Notes: a model not told the origin generated them from the sequence alone. A stretch of DNA of 64,000 nt from Cornus controversa (GCA_026545225.1 CM048845.1:107892533-107956532); one strand, 5' to 3'. Shown: positions 24,541-38,200, counted from the stretch's first letter. A program made the numbers and translations.

Positions 24541-25990
24541 AGTTTATAGGCGTGAAAGTTTTATTTTTGTTATTGCTTTGTTACTACTTTTATTGTTGTT
24601 GATATATGTAGTTATATGTTGATGTTACATGTTATTGTTATTATTGTGTGTGTGTGTGTAGGTGTGTTGTTAAGGATTATGTTAATGTTGGTGATGGTGG
24701 GATGTTGGATGGGTTTTGGAGTGTTGATATTGATGATGATGGGATGTTATATGGGTTTTGGAATTTGGACAAGTTGTCATAATTTTATTAGTGCACCAAT
24801 CTTTCGAGCTAAGTGAGATAAAGCAGTGGGTTTGGGTAAGTGTGCCTACCACTGATAATGATGATAGTTTCGAGTGTATGAGAACATCGTTGATCACATA
24901 TAAGAGTCACAGAGTCCAAGTAAAGTGGTGAGAACACATATATTTCAAACCTGGAGGTTCCGTCCTTAATTAAAGGGACTTTTTGAGCAAACTGCTTAAA
25001 TATTCAAGGTTGAACCGGTCCAGCTCAAACTTGGACCAGTCCAAGAGGTCTCAGGATATAAATTTTGGACAGACAAAAGTCTGGACCAGTCCAAGAATGG
25101 GTTGGATTGGCCCATGCTTCTGTTCTGGCGAATTTTGTCCTGCAGAGTTCTATTTTGACCCGAATTTGACCCTGAACTTTCCTAAAACACCTGAACTTAT
25201 TTCCTATTGATTAAGGTTTTTAATCTCTATAAAAACCTCTTATGATTTCTCTCTCAGTATGCTTTCATAGAGCTTTCAATACACATCAAACTAAGAATTT
25301 TTAGAGAGAGAAAGAATTGAGATATTTTTCTAGCAAAGAATTTTTTTCTCAGATTCTTTGTTTATATTTTTGAAAGCACACACATATTCACTGAGTGATT
25401 TAGGATGTCTCTATTTGCTTGATCAACTGTTAAAAGTCCGCATTAAAAATTTCTTCGTGATCAAGTTACTAGATTGGTTTCTTCTACAATTGTTCGTTGG
25501 TGAGAAAAGAGAAGAAGATTGAGCTACGAAGAATACAAAATACTTGTTGAGTGTTTATTTTCTTCCAGTTACCTTTCTAAGAGGATATTGGCGTTAGCCG
25601 GGAATCTGCAGCAATTGGACGAGGTAATCGCAATTGTAAGCTTGAGATATTCCGCATTAAGTTCTTGTCAGAGTGGAGTGGATGTGAATCTGGGATAGAG
25701 TCTGTTGTACTTTGATTCGACGATAGTGGATTTGCTTCTCCGGGACTATAAAGCCTTACTTGTGATTTTTTTTCGATCTGAATTTTCTACATCTATCTGG
25801 TGCATTATTTACTTTACTGCACTTTATTTTATTTATTTGCTTCGTGGGATTCCTTAAATTTTAATTGGGCTTAAAATTGAATAATCTGAACAATTAAGCA
25901 AAAAAAGAGTAAACCTAATCACTCCCTTCTAGGTTTTAAATCTAACTTTCGCAACTACTTCCGCACTGCGCAACTCACACTTTGGTCTTT
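24541..25990 (+). mobile_element. Probable LTR of another retrotransposon
   Basis: Non-coding block with LTR-like architecture: a low-complexity gtt-rich left part, a TATA box (ctataaaaacctc, ~25227), a pyrimidine-rich downstream stretch, and an end with cctaatcactcccttctaggt, similar to the close of some plant copia LTRs. I could not fix TG...CA ends or a target duplication, so boundaries and class are provisional. Confidence 0.4.
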
Positions 25991-26463
25991 GGAGGGACTG
26001 CAAGATTGTATTGTAAAAATTGTAAATCAAAGGAAAAGATAGTAGATTTTTTGGACTCTTCGAGAGTTTGGGAGCCCTATTTGACTTTTTGTTGTTTTGA
26101 GGATTGTGTTCCTCATTTAAACGTTTTCTAGTACAATCTTACTTATAAAAGAAATAGTTACTTATATTTACTTTTCTTTGGGGGTACAGGGACTTTATAT
26201 TACATTTGGAAATTGATAATATTTTGGTGGATGATAATCATGTGAAGTTAGAGAAAATATTAGTAACTTTATTTGGATGTGACAAGTATAAGAATTGATT
26301 TGTTCTTGAATACACTTTTCTCGACAAATTTTGAAGATTGAGCAAGAGAATATTTGCAAGTATAAATTTTGTTTTCATATTGACAAAATCTTGATGTGTT
26401 TGAATGTTATTTTTTACTTTTTTTTCTGATAAATTGGTGACTGTTTTATTGATTTTAGCTTTC
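25991..26463. other. AT-rich intergenic DNA
   Basis: No gene or repeat recognised. Confidence 0.35.
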
Positions 26464-27243
26464 AAGAAGCTAGAAAGTACGGACACTTCGTATAGGGGTG
26501 CCGTGTCCGTGTCGGACACTCGGACACTTCTCGGACACGTGTAGGACACTCCTTAAAAGTGTCCTGGAATTTTTTTTTTTAAAATACGCGGGGGACACGG
26601 CGGGGTACAGTTTGTTATTTTTAAAAGTATAAAAAAACCCCTGAACTTTTAGAAAGTTACAAAAAGACCCATTTGAACTATTTTTTTTGAGCATTTCAAC
26701 CCCTCATCTTCTAAAAATTGACATCTTGACCCCTTGAAAAAACTATAATGACATATATACCATTTAATATGACTATTATGCCCTTTTCTCTATAAAGATA
26801 GTATTTTCTAAAATAAAATTTTTTTTAAAAAATATAGTTAGATAAAATTCCTAAATAATAAATTTACAAACAAAAAAATCAAAAAGTCAATATAACTTTA
26901 TTTAACATAAAGCCATGTTGGTTTATTTGGTATTTTATATTTAAATTTATTTGTTTGTTATTAGAAAAATGAGTAATGTGCAAGATTCTAGTAGTGGATT
27001 TGAATATAATGAACACCCTTTTTGAAAATACATTAATTGCTTGATAATAAATTGAAATATTTGTGTAATTTTTTTTTTATTGTTAGATTTATGGTATTGT
27101 GAATATTAGTTAACTTGTTGAATATATATTAATATATTATTTCATAGTCGTATTTCCGCCATGTCCGTGTCCTATTTTTTTTAAATTTATTGTGTCACTG
27201 TGTTCGTATCATGTCGTACTCGTGTCTGTGTCCATGCTTCTTA
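26464..27243. mobile_element. GGACAC-rich TIR element, family E, copy 1
   Basis: The left end (aagaagctagaaagtacggacac) and the inverted right end (aagaagcatggacacagacac) pair as terminal repeats. Near both ends the hexamer-like motif gtgtccg / cggacac is repeated many times in alternating orientation. The middle is AT-rich with no open frame. A second copy lies at 58988-59564, sharing the tcgtrtttccgccatgtccg-like subterminal block, and a diverged relative at 39934-40367. No transposase and no clear target duplication were seen. Confidence 0.65.
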
Positions 27244-28120
27244 GTCGAGAAGTGTTATAAACGTGAGTGAATTACGGAGCCTTGGTTGACTTGGGTTGCA
27301 TGGTATGCCAGATAATGATGGGATTCATTCTAAAGTGTGAAAAGCATGGAAATTAGTGTAAGTTGCATCCGACAATGGGACAAAGGAGCAATTTATCTTG
27401 GTCTGCGTAACGTATTTAATAGGATAAGACTAACGTGTGTTTTATAAAACTGAAAATTAAACTAAGAAAATTTTAATTATTGAATTTTAATTGCTGAATA
27501 TATTAATTTGAAAATCTGTTTGATAATGTCTTAATTTTAAGCGCTGAATTTATTAAGATTGTTTGTACCCATAATAATTTATATTTATAATATAAAAGCA
27601 TATAAAACAACTAATTTTATTCAAAGAAATATATCAATTTAATGATGAATATTAATGTCAAAACTAATCTTAAAAAAATATTAATTCATACTTAAATAAT
27701 GAACGTTATTCAAGCAATACTCATTAACATAATTTTAAAAGCCAATGTCTCAAAACTGTTAAATTAAGCTAAACATGTAAAAATTTAAACTCGAGAACTA
27801 AACAAATTATTTGTAATTTGGTCACGTAAATTAACCATAAGAATACATTAGAATATTTTAATTTAATAAAATTGAATATATATACTTACAAAAAAATAAA
27901 AGGTAAAGTTGACAATTTAAGATAAAGTTGCGAATATAACCTAGAGATCTTTGAGTGGACCAAGGAGGAGTAATAAAAGACTTGTAATGAGTTATTCTAA
28001 TTTTTTCTAAATATTATTATAAGATATCTAGAAATGAAAAAATAATAAATGATTCTAAACTTTTTTAAAAAAATTAGAAGGTGGGAGTGAGTTATAAATA
28101 GACTCACAACTATGTTACTG

Positions 28121-28124
<4 letters not shown>
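27244..28124. other. Intergenic DNA, no feature supported
   Basis: AT-rich, with no recognisable gene, TIR or LTR. Confidence 0.4.

Positions 28125-28161
<37 letters not shown>
28125..28161. repeat. (AT)n microsatellite
   Basis: About 18 uninterrupted AT dinucleotides. Confidence 0.95.
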
Positions 28162-28164
<3 letters not shown>

Positions 28165-28224
28165 ACTGCAAGAACAATACAAAAACATATAAAGAAATAT
28201 AAGAATAAAACCCTACCAATCTTA

Positions 28225-28386
28225 CCAAGAGGGACAAGTGAACTAGAGAGGGAAGACGATAATCGTGAATTCTCCAATCTATTAAATAACATTACTGTTA
28301 AGGGGCCAAGAGGGACAAGTGAACTAGAGAGGGAAGACGATAATCGTGAATTCTCCAATCGATTAAATAACATTACCGTTAAGGGG
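28225..28386. repeat. 81-bp tandem duplication, two copies
   Basis: Positions 28225-28305 and 28306-28386 are the same 81-bp sequence with about two substitutions. The period is a multiple of three, so the minus-strand open frame through it simply repeats 27 residues. The duplication is recent. No protein is recognised. Confidence 0.9.
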
Positions 28387-28689
28387 GAGGGAGGGCTTAA
28401 ATAGGGGTAGGTCAGTTGGTCTTTGCTTGGTATCGTCGCTGGTCATATTATTTTATACGGAGTAATGAGGAATGCTAAACCGTTGGATTTATCAGTCCAT
28501 ATGGGCCCACACACGATTAATATCTTAAAAAAAAATTGACAGATTTTATCACTTTCAGTATCATTAAGCAAAGAGAATTCCATTTAATATTCATGAAACC
28601 TTTTTCACATTTGGAGTAGTGCAATAAAAAAAAAAAAACCCCAATTGCTATCATCATTTTGCCCTATTCACATATGAGTGGGCTTCGTT

Positions 28690-29200
28690 AATATTTTTAA
28701 TTTTTTTAAGTCATTTTTAATAACTTCATCTTACGTTATCTTTGGTCGATCTTTCCATCTCTTACCTTCTATTAAAATTCAAATTTCTTTACTCACCAGC
28801 ACATCTATAGATTTTCAACACATGTGCCCAAATCATCTGAAGTCTACTCTATCTTATTTTTTTGTTAATGGGTGTTTACACCTAATATAATTTCATTAAT
28901 GACCATCTCTCTTCTAGTCACTCTAACCATCCATCTTAGTATTCTCATTTTTGTTACATAAAATTATTGTTGTTGTTTCTTTTTTTAAAGCCCAACACTC
29001 CACCCCATAAAAGCATAGTTGCCTAACAACGTTCTTACTAACAATGTTTTTACCTATGTGTTTTTCTTTTTTTCTCATAAGATGTCACTAGTTTGTCTCT
29101 ATTTTGTCCACCTCGATCCAATTATACTAGTTACATCACTATCTATATTTTCATTCTTTTGATCCTAAATAGCGAAAATGGTTATTTTGAATCTTTCAGT
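28690..29200 (-). mobile_element. RTE-type LINE relic
   Basis: On the plus strand this reads as the complement of the 3' part of a common plant RTE-like reverse transcriptase relic: phrases about catcttacgttatctttggtc, caaatcatctgaagtctact, catctctcttctagtcactc and cccaacactccaccccataa. These recur in many plant genomes as antisense RTE remnants. The frame is destroyed. Identification rests on recalled family text and not on an intact domain. Confidence 0.55.
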
Positions 29201-29639
29201 TATCAAATGATACCATTATATTATCAAGAATCGAGTCTTTATTAAAAATTAAATTAATTTGTAGTATAATTTTAATAAAGTATAGAAGTATCGTAGTAAT
29301 TTTATAAGATAAATAGAGTGGAGCCGGACGAGAGTACCATTCTCTTTCTCTATCCAAGCCCGTGTGGATTTTGCGCCCTCGCCTTATACCTGCCCAAACC
29401 ATATTAACTTGACGAGGCAGCTACTTTACCATCCCTAGTTAAAATGGCACATTTTCCTAACAAAGCAGAAGTTAGGAAAGGAAAACAATTGAACAACTTT
29501 GAATTCACAAAGTTCATAGAAAAAGAATTTATTCTCTTATTAACCAATAATTAAACTATTAAATACTATTGTTATTCGACATATACTAATACATTTGTAA
29601 TATTTATTTAGTGATTTTAATTATGGTTTTGAATTTATT
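29201..29639. other. Intergenic DNA
   Basis: No gene or repeat boundary recognised. Confidence 0.35.
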
Positions 29640-30530
29640 TGATTTTCAGGTACTTAAATCTAATTTCAATGAAAATTAGTGCAATTGGACCATTAATGAT
29701 GTTTTTGTGGCCCGGAGATGAATTAAGTTCTACTGGGCAATTTTATGTTGAAGATCCAAGTTAAATGGACTAAAAAAGTGAGCCGAAAATGAGTTTAAAT
29801 GAAGATAATAAGCATCAAGCCTATTTACAAGTGCACACAGGCTGGCTCAAAGGCATAGCTATGCTTTTTAAGGGCATAAGTGCGCCCTTAAGCCTGAGAG
29901 GAGGCTCTCTTCTCCTATTTTAATACAAAATTAAACCCTAATTTAGGAGAGATCGAGAGGGAGTCTAGAGAGGAACTAGAGGGCAATTTGGAGGTGATTT
30001 TTCAGAGGAAAAAGAGAGAGGAAGATGGCGATATCATCATTGATCAAGTCTCCAATCCAGAGCATGAGCGGCTAGACCTCCACCTAAGGAATTGATGTAA
30101 CCCTAGCCAAGCTTCCATGATTTGATTGTATTTATTAATTAGGAATTTATAGTTTAATGTATGATGATTGCATAACTAAAACAATAGTTGTACTATTATA
30201 TTTGGTTTTAATGATTAAACTCAATTGTTATGGAATTCTATTCTTATCTTAGATAAGGTTTTGTTGTGATTGATCTCAAATCACCTTTGTTTTCTGTTAT
30301 TACAAAGTTGATGGTTATGCAATGATATTAATTGAACATATAAATTAGGGTTTTGAGTTCTCATACATAGGGAAGACGATTCGTACTATACCTTAGATTA
30401 GAGTAGTTAGGTAGATGATTCGTGTCATCCGAAGATGAATTATGCTTAGTCTTAATTATATGAATTTTCTTGAAGATATTTTTGTGTGCTTGTAGCGACA
30501 CGAATCATTATCATACATAAATTATTTTTT
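29640..30530 (+). mobile_element. Possible gypsy (Tat-like) LTR or leader remnant
   Basis: The stretch reads like the LTR/leader of Tat-type gypsy elements: an aattggaccattaatgatg opening, a ggaggctctcttctcc segment with A/G-rich purine runs, and the catgagcggctagacc-ccacctaagg-gtaaccctag phrase near 30060-30110. There is no coding sequence. Ends and target duplication were not found. Confidence 0.4.
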
Positions 30531-30723
30531 TCATTTAAATATAATTGACCATGGTTGTAAGGTTAGTGATGAAATCAATACGTTACTCTCTTTAGAACCA
30601 ATCTTATGCATGCAAGTCCCTGAGGTTTGTCCTATTGCGAGTGATAAATTTAAAATTCGACTCACATCATCTGCTCTTTGGAAACAACCTCTGAAAAATA
30701 AGAATAAAAATGTATTCACTAAA

Positions 30724-30882
30724 GGGTAATGTTACTCAGGCAGAATTCGTAGGCAGAATTCATAAGCAGAATGTTTTATATTCATTGGATGCATGTGGTA
30801 GGCCCCACCACATACACTCACCACATGCATCCAATGAATGTAAAACATTCTGCCTACGAATTCTGCCTAAGTAGCATTACCC
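30724..30882. mobile_element. 159-bp palindromic MITE, 9-bp target duplication
   Basis: The two halves are inverted copies: gggtaatgttactcaggcag at the left pairs with ctgcctaagtagcattaccc at the right, and pairing runs through gaattcgtaggcagaat and attcattggatgcatg nearly to the centre. Flanks carry the exact direct repeat ttcactaaa (30715-30723 and 30883-30891). The 9-bp duplication and long TIR fit a Mutator-type MITE. Its transcript would fold into a long stem. Confidence 0.92.
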
Positions 30883-31021
30883 TTCACTAAAATAGAGTAA
30901 TGATACGTCATCTAAATTTGATGGGCTCCACCACAAGACGTTAACTTAAGATATTGAACAACTTTCCTTGTGTAACTTAAAAGGCAAAACAGAGCTGTAA
31001 AGAATGAAACTTGACCAAAAT

Positions 31022-31342
31022 TGACTCATGTCACAAGCAAAGCTGGTGAATATTATTGATCATTGCAGGAACCAGTCTTTCCAAATTAAACCGGCGAAAC
31101 TACATCAAAAATTATTTTAGCCTCGCCATTTGGGCTTTTGACCGTTCTAACAGTGTATACAGACTTTGGCAATTTTTTCTACATTCTTTTCTATTAATTT
31201 TCTGTATACACTGTTTGAACGGTCAAAAGCCCAAATGGCGAGGCTAAAATAATTTTTGATGTAGTTTCGCCGGTTTAATTTGGAAAGACTCGTTCCTGCA
31301 ATGATCAATAATATTCACCAGCTTTGCTTGTGACATGAGTCA
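31022..31342. repeat. 142-bp inverted repeat with 37-nt spacer (long hairpin)
   Basis: The left arm (31022-31163) and right arm (31201-31342) are inverse complements over 142 positions with only two mismatches, separated by 37 nt. Such a transcript would form an almost perfect RNA stem. Part of the arm derives from coding sequence related to the fragment at 18190-18325. There is no target duplication at its edges, so it does not look like an ordinary MITE. It lies ~930 bp beyond the stop codon of the convergent transporter gene. It may be a young small-RNA (MIRNA-like or siRNA) locus, or a chance inverted duplication. Confidence 0.95.
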
Positions 31343-32275
31343 TTCGAAAGAAGAATCAAAGTACTCAAAATTAAATTTAGAAAAAATTGGAACAATTTCG
31401 GAAGAAAAATTGATTTTTTTTACTTGTAACTTATCATTTTCTTTCTCACATTAGTTTTTATATCTCTATTTATTTTGCATTTTTCTCAGTTTTTAGATTG
31501 TATTTTCTTCAATACACACTAAGATTATTATTATAAAGAAAAATATACAACATTTGACTTATAAATTTTACAAAATTTTTGTTACATAGTATTAGTTCCC
31601 CTCTCCCAAATGAAAATTCCTGAGCAACGAGTGCGAACAAAAATTCTATACGCTGCTTAACAACTCATCATTTGTTGACTTTACGGTCAATGATTGCATT
31701 TTAAGTGACCTAGATCCTAATAAATTCAGAGGAAACATATTCAAGCAAATCAGCTTAAATAGCACATCTATTATATTAATAAATCAATCTGAAGTGATAA
31801 TATGCACTATGTAGAATATGTATGTTATGCTGTAAATTTGACTGCAATACAAAATTCTATACCCTCCTCAGTAGTATGCTATAAATAAATGCCTGGTCTA
31901 TCTTCACTGTACCACAGAAATGCAATATGATGAAACAAAATGCACTATGGTGACATATATATATATATGCACTATGAAGATGATTTCAATTTGAATATGC
32001 AGATGCAGGAATTAAATTTTGTACAGCAATGAGAACAGAATGTATAGGCAAAAGCAGCAAACTTGTTCATTGCTATCCCAACTCCATATCACCAATTGGA
32101 TTTACAACAAGATAACTAGATAAAAAATTGTTCAAAGGCATCCTGTAAATGAAGAAACAAATTTATACCACTATAGCATGTAATAAATGATGAGTAAGAT
32201 TCCATAAATAGCTACAAATGATCCAGTAAGGAAGCAAGATTCCATAAGACCATCTTATTTCTCTATAGCAGAGGA
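31343..32275. other. 3' flank of the transporter gene
   Basis: The right part is the probable 3' untranslated region of the minus-strand transporter. The remainder is intergenic with nothing recognised. Confidence 0.45.
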
Positions 32276-35200
32276 TCATACAGATGGAAAATATTTGTTG
32301 AGATTGAAGGGCAGAGAATAAAATTCCTCACTTCTTGCATCGGTTTTATAGGACCGGAACTTATCCCACCAATGCTTACCCCGGTCTCTCCTTATTCCAC
32401 TATCCTTCCGGTGAAGTGTGTTATCCAGGAAATATGCCAACAAGCCCGCAACAAATGCTTCCGATGAGAAAGGGACATTAATTATGTCATTGAACTGCTC
32501 AGTAAGAAAAAGGCATCACATTTCTATCAGTGGAGCTCGTGACAAACCAAAACATGATTTTAGCAAAAATTTAATAAAGAGCAAAGGAAAGAGTGTATCA
32601 AGGGGGAATGATGGATTTTTATGCATACCCATCTCCCACTGGTATGAACTGGACCAAATCCATTAATTGCCGTGTACTCATTGAAGTATTGAGGTATGGA
32701 CAAGCCCATAAAGACGGAGAAGCCTAATATAAATTTTGTTCGGAAGCTGTTGAGGTTACAGAACTGAAGGAAACTTAAGCCTACCGTACCTGCATGTGCA
32801 TGATATAGATTTATCAATAACTTCAACAAATCTAATGAATCAGAGGTGAAGAATATCTGGTAGGGATCGGGTTACATTATAAACACCTACCAACATAAGC
32901 AAACAGTAGGCAATACAAAGCAGCAACAATTGGTGCTGGAATTGAAGCGAAAACTGCTCCAAATTTCCCTGAACGTTTATGCAGATTAGATTAATGATCA
33001 AGAACACAATGCTCATATGAAAGGGATAAATCATATAGTTATTTCACATGCATTCAAAACCTTATATGCAAACAACTTACCAAGAATGGAAAAAAAAATC
33101 ATGAACCCAGCCGATATCTGCACAACTCTTCGACTACCAACTCGTGTTAATGCTAAAAGACCAGCATTCTCACTGCAGGGAAACCAAGCATAGCCCTTGA
33201 GTGATTAAGGAAGTTACGTTTCCATTGAATATAAATAGAATGCCCTCACAGCAAAAAGGAATTCATCTCAAGTGTCTTACATAGATACTGATGAACCATT
33301 TGCAGTTCCAAACAACCCAGATATCAAAATGCCAATTCCCTGAGACCATAAATAAAAAAATTATTACAGCTGATAATAACGTAATATTCACCTGACATAA
33401 GGATTTTGGAAAATTTGCTGATTGTTTATTCCAGACAGCAAAAGTAGAGAAACATAGTCCAGAGAGACATCATCCCTGCAAAGGATCAATAATGGACAAT
33501 TTAAGGTTGGATCATTACCTTGCCTCCGCTGCCCCAGAACCCCAGAGAGAGAGAGAGAGAGAGTAAAACCATAATTACTATTTTAGAACATAATTTTTTT
33601 CAACCTCTTTTTAATCAAGCCTATCATTTTCCAACCACAATCCTTTGTAGTTGAATTGCTGTTAAATCTAGATTGTCCCAGATCAGATAGTTAACCCACA
33701 TTCAAAAGGTGTCACAATTCAATATGAAAACAACATAATATTCACCTGATATATCATATAGTTTTTTGACTATTTTTTCTTTTTTGGTGTTCACTGGTTG
33801 AGATTGACGTATAGGTTGGACAAACACGATATACTCTACGCAGCAGAAAGATCATGACGAATGCACTCATGAATCTTTCAATCACAGTGCAACCTCCTCT
33901 TCTTCTTCTTCTTTTCTTTTTTTCTTTTTTGCGTGTGACAGCAAAGATGGTAAGTTATTACTCAAACAATACGCTTTGGATTCAAATACCATCCAAGGAT
34001 GGATGCCAAGAATACCACAATTCCATTTTTCTTCTACCTTATCTTCTTCCTTTCAGTCATATATATGTCATGTGTGTTTGCACATAAAGGGAAGCCGAGA
34101 ACTTAAAAGTTGGGAGGAAATGTTCTCACAATGTGGTGGATGCAAAAAACTACCTGATTCGACCAAGATACTTGACTTTGTATTCTCAAGTTCAATCATA
34201 CTACTGAAAGACAACGCAACAAGCTTTTAGTATACCTGCCAACCAACACCACGGCCGAGAATAGAAGGCGGCACGGGAGTTGCACTTGCATATCTTGACA
34301 CCGCAATAAAGGCGCCAGTGGACTGCTTATATCATTAAAAACATGTAAGAAACAAACTATTTGCAGAGTACAAAATTTAGTTTGAAATAAATAAACTAGG
34401 ACAACAATGGAAATACAAAATCATTCCCAACGCGCAGTTAGATTTATGTCTGCTCATAGTTAAACAGTTATAATTAACCATTCAAGTTTTTAGTGTTCTC
34501 AAGCTTTACCAATGGAAAATGATTCTGTTTTCCCAACTACAGGTCATCAATAAAGAATCAAAAAACACAAAGATAATAAAAATAAATAAATAAATAGCAA
34601 AAACAATATAGGCAGCTAGAGACTTCTAACATAAATGATGATCATATAGCATCAACCACCACAACAACAATTACAATGAAGCACATCAGTTTTAATTTAG
34701 CATCACTAAGAGGAAAACAAACCTCTACAAGAGCAACAAAGGAAGCCATCATCATGGCAAAGGCTTCACCAGCATCAAATGAAGGTGCTCCCCACTGAAA
34801 GGGATATGGAACTCTAATCCTGAAAATGCAAACCCCAGTACAACAATAAGGAATGCTCTTGCACACATCATCCCACGACACTGAGCCACATTTTATATGT
34901 GCTAATGTAAAATCAAGTGACCAATAAACATCATACTCTTGTTCCAGAATTACCATTTACACATAAAATCTAATGTTAACTTCAATAACATACATATGTA
35001 TATACTAATATATATATATGATATGAAAACATTAAGGGACCAAAAACATAATGGACGCCTCAAAAGGAGAAAGAAAGAAAAGTTCAAGTTAAACTTCACA
35101 AAAATAAAATGCCTGTATCACAGGCTCTCTACCATTTAGACTACAATCAAAGACAGCCCATGTATCACTGGTATGCCATTAAGTTTGCCCACATTTAAAT

Positions 35201-38200
35201 GTAAGCAAAGCTAAAAAGTGTCAAGGAAACAACAATTGGCACAATATAAAGGAACACGTTCGGCAAGATTTAAGACAAAAAAAAAAGTATTAAAACTTTT
35301 AGACAATTTGATGTCAAATAGATACTGTGTCGTGGAATAATCATCAAATTTACATTTAACAACATACAAATACTAAATTGACTACTAACAGGAACAGCAC
35401 ATGCTTACCAAGGAGCAGCATCAATAAGTCCAGCACGATCAGTACGGCAGCTTGTTTGTGTTATTGGTGCCGTACCATTGTAGGCCCCACCCACAGTGAG
35501 TAGGTGAGCGTAAATCCATACAATCACAACTGAAATTATAACTGCAAAACGGTCGAAGATATGCCTTCCTATGTGTATCAAATGGGCTAAATACTGCACA
35601 TAATCAATGAAATAAATAATTTTAGTCTAATAGGAATAATTTCAAGACAAGGTTGAGCATGGAAACTGTTTAGATCTTTTCAATATAGAAATAAATTGCA
35701 AACGACAATTATATGTAAGGAAAACATATTTATTGTGATATATCAAAGAATTTTACCTGTGAGAAAACAATTAAAATGATAAGCTCTGGCAGTCCAATTT
35801 CAACACATTTGGCAACCTAAACAACCAAGGTAACAGTTGTTATCCAGTGGAATGCAATCATAAACAAGCAAGCATGCATAAGAACAGATGCATGCCTGTG
35901 CACAAACAGACACAAATAATTCATGAAACCCACAAATCCATGCCAAAAGCAGTGAACTATACTTACCCCGGGAAAACCAAGCTCATAGAGCCCAAAACCA
36001 GCAAGAGCAACCAAAGGAGTCACTGAAAGTGGACTGAAGAACCTGAGAATATGTAGAATTTCATACATTTCAATGGGGAAGTAGTCAAAACAGTATTCAA
36101 ATTTATGCTGCATTCCAGTCAGAGCAAACACAGAATGGATTAGTATTATGTAAGAACAAAAGGAGCTAAGTATAACCCAAATAATCCGGGCTTTGGAAAT
36201 TAGATTGGCAAGCAACTTAAGTCAAAGTTACTGTGAGCCAAACAGAATAAAGTCCAACTGGGAAGATATACTGGGATACTCGATACTTCTAAACTTGTAT
36301 TCTATATGGTAAATTCATATCATGGCAGGCTAAAAAGTCCAAGCCAGCTATTTTACTATACTTAAAAAATTGCATTACCCGAAGTCCCGAAGTATGTCCC
36401 GCCTACGCGGCAAGTTGGGGAGAAGACGGCTGGAGATAAACCTAATCATTGGCATTATTTTACACAATTTGTTGCTCTCAGACCCAAACCAATACCCATG
36501 ACCTCACACTAGTCAGCCCACTCTTCTACTTAACAAAATGCAAAAACAAAAAGATCCAAGTTGTCTCAGCAGAGTCAAAAAATTTATGCATTTTTGTAAA
36601 TTCTGAAATCTGAACTAACCTGACAGCATTACGCCAAAGGCCACTGAAACCTAGGACTATCTGAATAGTTGAAGCAATAATAAGTGCACCCTGGGTTGCC
36701 CGCATTATCCTCTTGAATCTCTGAGTAGACAATGAAAACAATCATGCAGTTAGAATCAAATATTATCAAGATTAGTCTGGCATTTGGATTTGGACTTCTC
36801 ACTTTCTTTCTCTCTATATTTGCTTCTTCTTTTCAGTGTGCAACTACAACATAATGTTTGTACTTGATTGTTACCGTTCTTATAAAAAAGGTGAAAAAAT
36901 ATTGTCATCCAAAATGTATGTTCATAAAGTGTTGTTTAAATGAAAATGGGAAAGTTGACAAGACTATTACATTTTTAATTGACCTTTAGCCGCTGTAGTA
37001 GGAAGACAAGTCGTGCTTTCCACAATTGTTTAGTTTCAAGTTTTTTTTTTTTTTAAAAATAAAAATAAAAAAAAAACACATTTTCAGAAGAACTCTACAG
37101 GAACACAATAGGTGAAACCACAGTTTTGTGCATTTTTTGTTTGATAAGCATCGCATGTTAATGCAACTGCACGTTCCATCCAAACAACACAGATAATGGG
37201 ACAGTCTAGATCACAAACCTCTATAGGGTCTGCGTCATTGAATCGACCAGAAAGGATAATTGAAATTGTAGGTGCAACAAACGTATATGACCCTCCAATC
37301 ACAGCAGGTAACCTAGACCCAAAGAATGTTTGCAGCAATGTGTTCAACCCAGCAACAAACAGCAGTGTCTGGATCACCTTTGCTTTCTCCTCCTGTAAGA
37401 ATGGCAAATTTGGTGTTGCTTGGATTGTGAAACATCACTACTTGTGACAAGACTATGTTAAAAAGAAATTACGAAGAAGTGATATGTTCATTTGTAGGCC
37501 TTACATTTCCTCCTCCCATTTGAGGAACAAGAGCAGTGGGAATGATAACGGTTGTGCCAAGCATCACTAAATAATGTTGAAAACCAAGGAGGATAGCCTC
37601 AGCTGCATGAGAAATATGCCAAATTTTTTTATGAATTAGGAAAAAATATTGTCGAAAACAAAGGCACACAACTACAAATTTACAAAGCAAAAAACTCAAA
37701 TATGTTTGACCAGAAAGAGAGAGAATGCAGCACAATGATATTGTATTTACTGAACTACAATACTTATTAACACAACATCCTTAAAATGTTAAAGGTATTG
37801 TGTATCCAATCTCAAATAGTTTTAACAAAGTGATATTAGATGGAATTTAGTTTTAGCATATGTGAATTGACTATATATTAGATGGAATTTAGTTCTAGCA
37901 TATGTGAATTGACTATATAGAGATAAAAAAAGGATACATAGTATACAACGGAAAGACCTAAATTGGCTTCAATTATATCAACGACTAGCTAATGGTTAGT
38001 GTTCCAACTTACAAGAAACATCGAACCAGATTTCAAATTTCCAGAAATCATACAAAACATGGACAAGACTGATAAGTAAAATCACACATAGCATACTTCG
38101 TTCAAAAAAATAATCATTTTCTTTACAAGAATAGTATTTTACTCGAATATAAAATGGAAAAGAAAAAGGTACTTACTAAGAAAAGAAAAAACTCAATATA

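Noticed and set aside
31056..31247. 63-codon open frame within the inverted repeat
   Set aside because: It runs from one hairpin arm through the loop into the other; only the arm part is gene-derived, so it is not a gene.
33421..33480. A minus-strand stretch after gcag that looked like transporter exon 10 (frames containing SLLLLSG)
   Set aside because: The true exon 10 (33339-33281) encodes GIGILISGLFGT, joins exon 9 in phase and restores the expected protein; the 33.4-kb stretch lies in the intron and adds a stop.
36376..36490. Possible second SINE in the transporter intron between exons 4 and 5
   Set aside because: GC-richer with some tRNA-like words, but neither Pol III box nor a known SINE tail could be confirmed.
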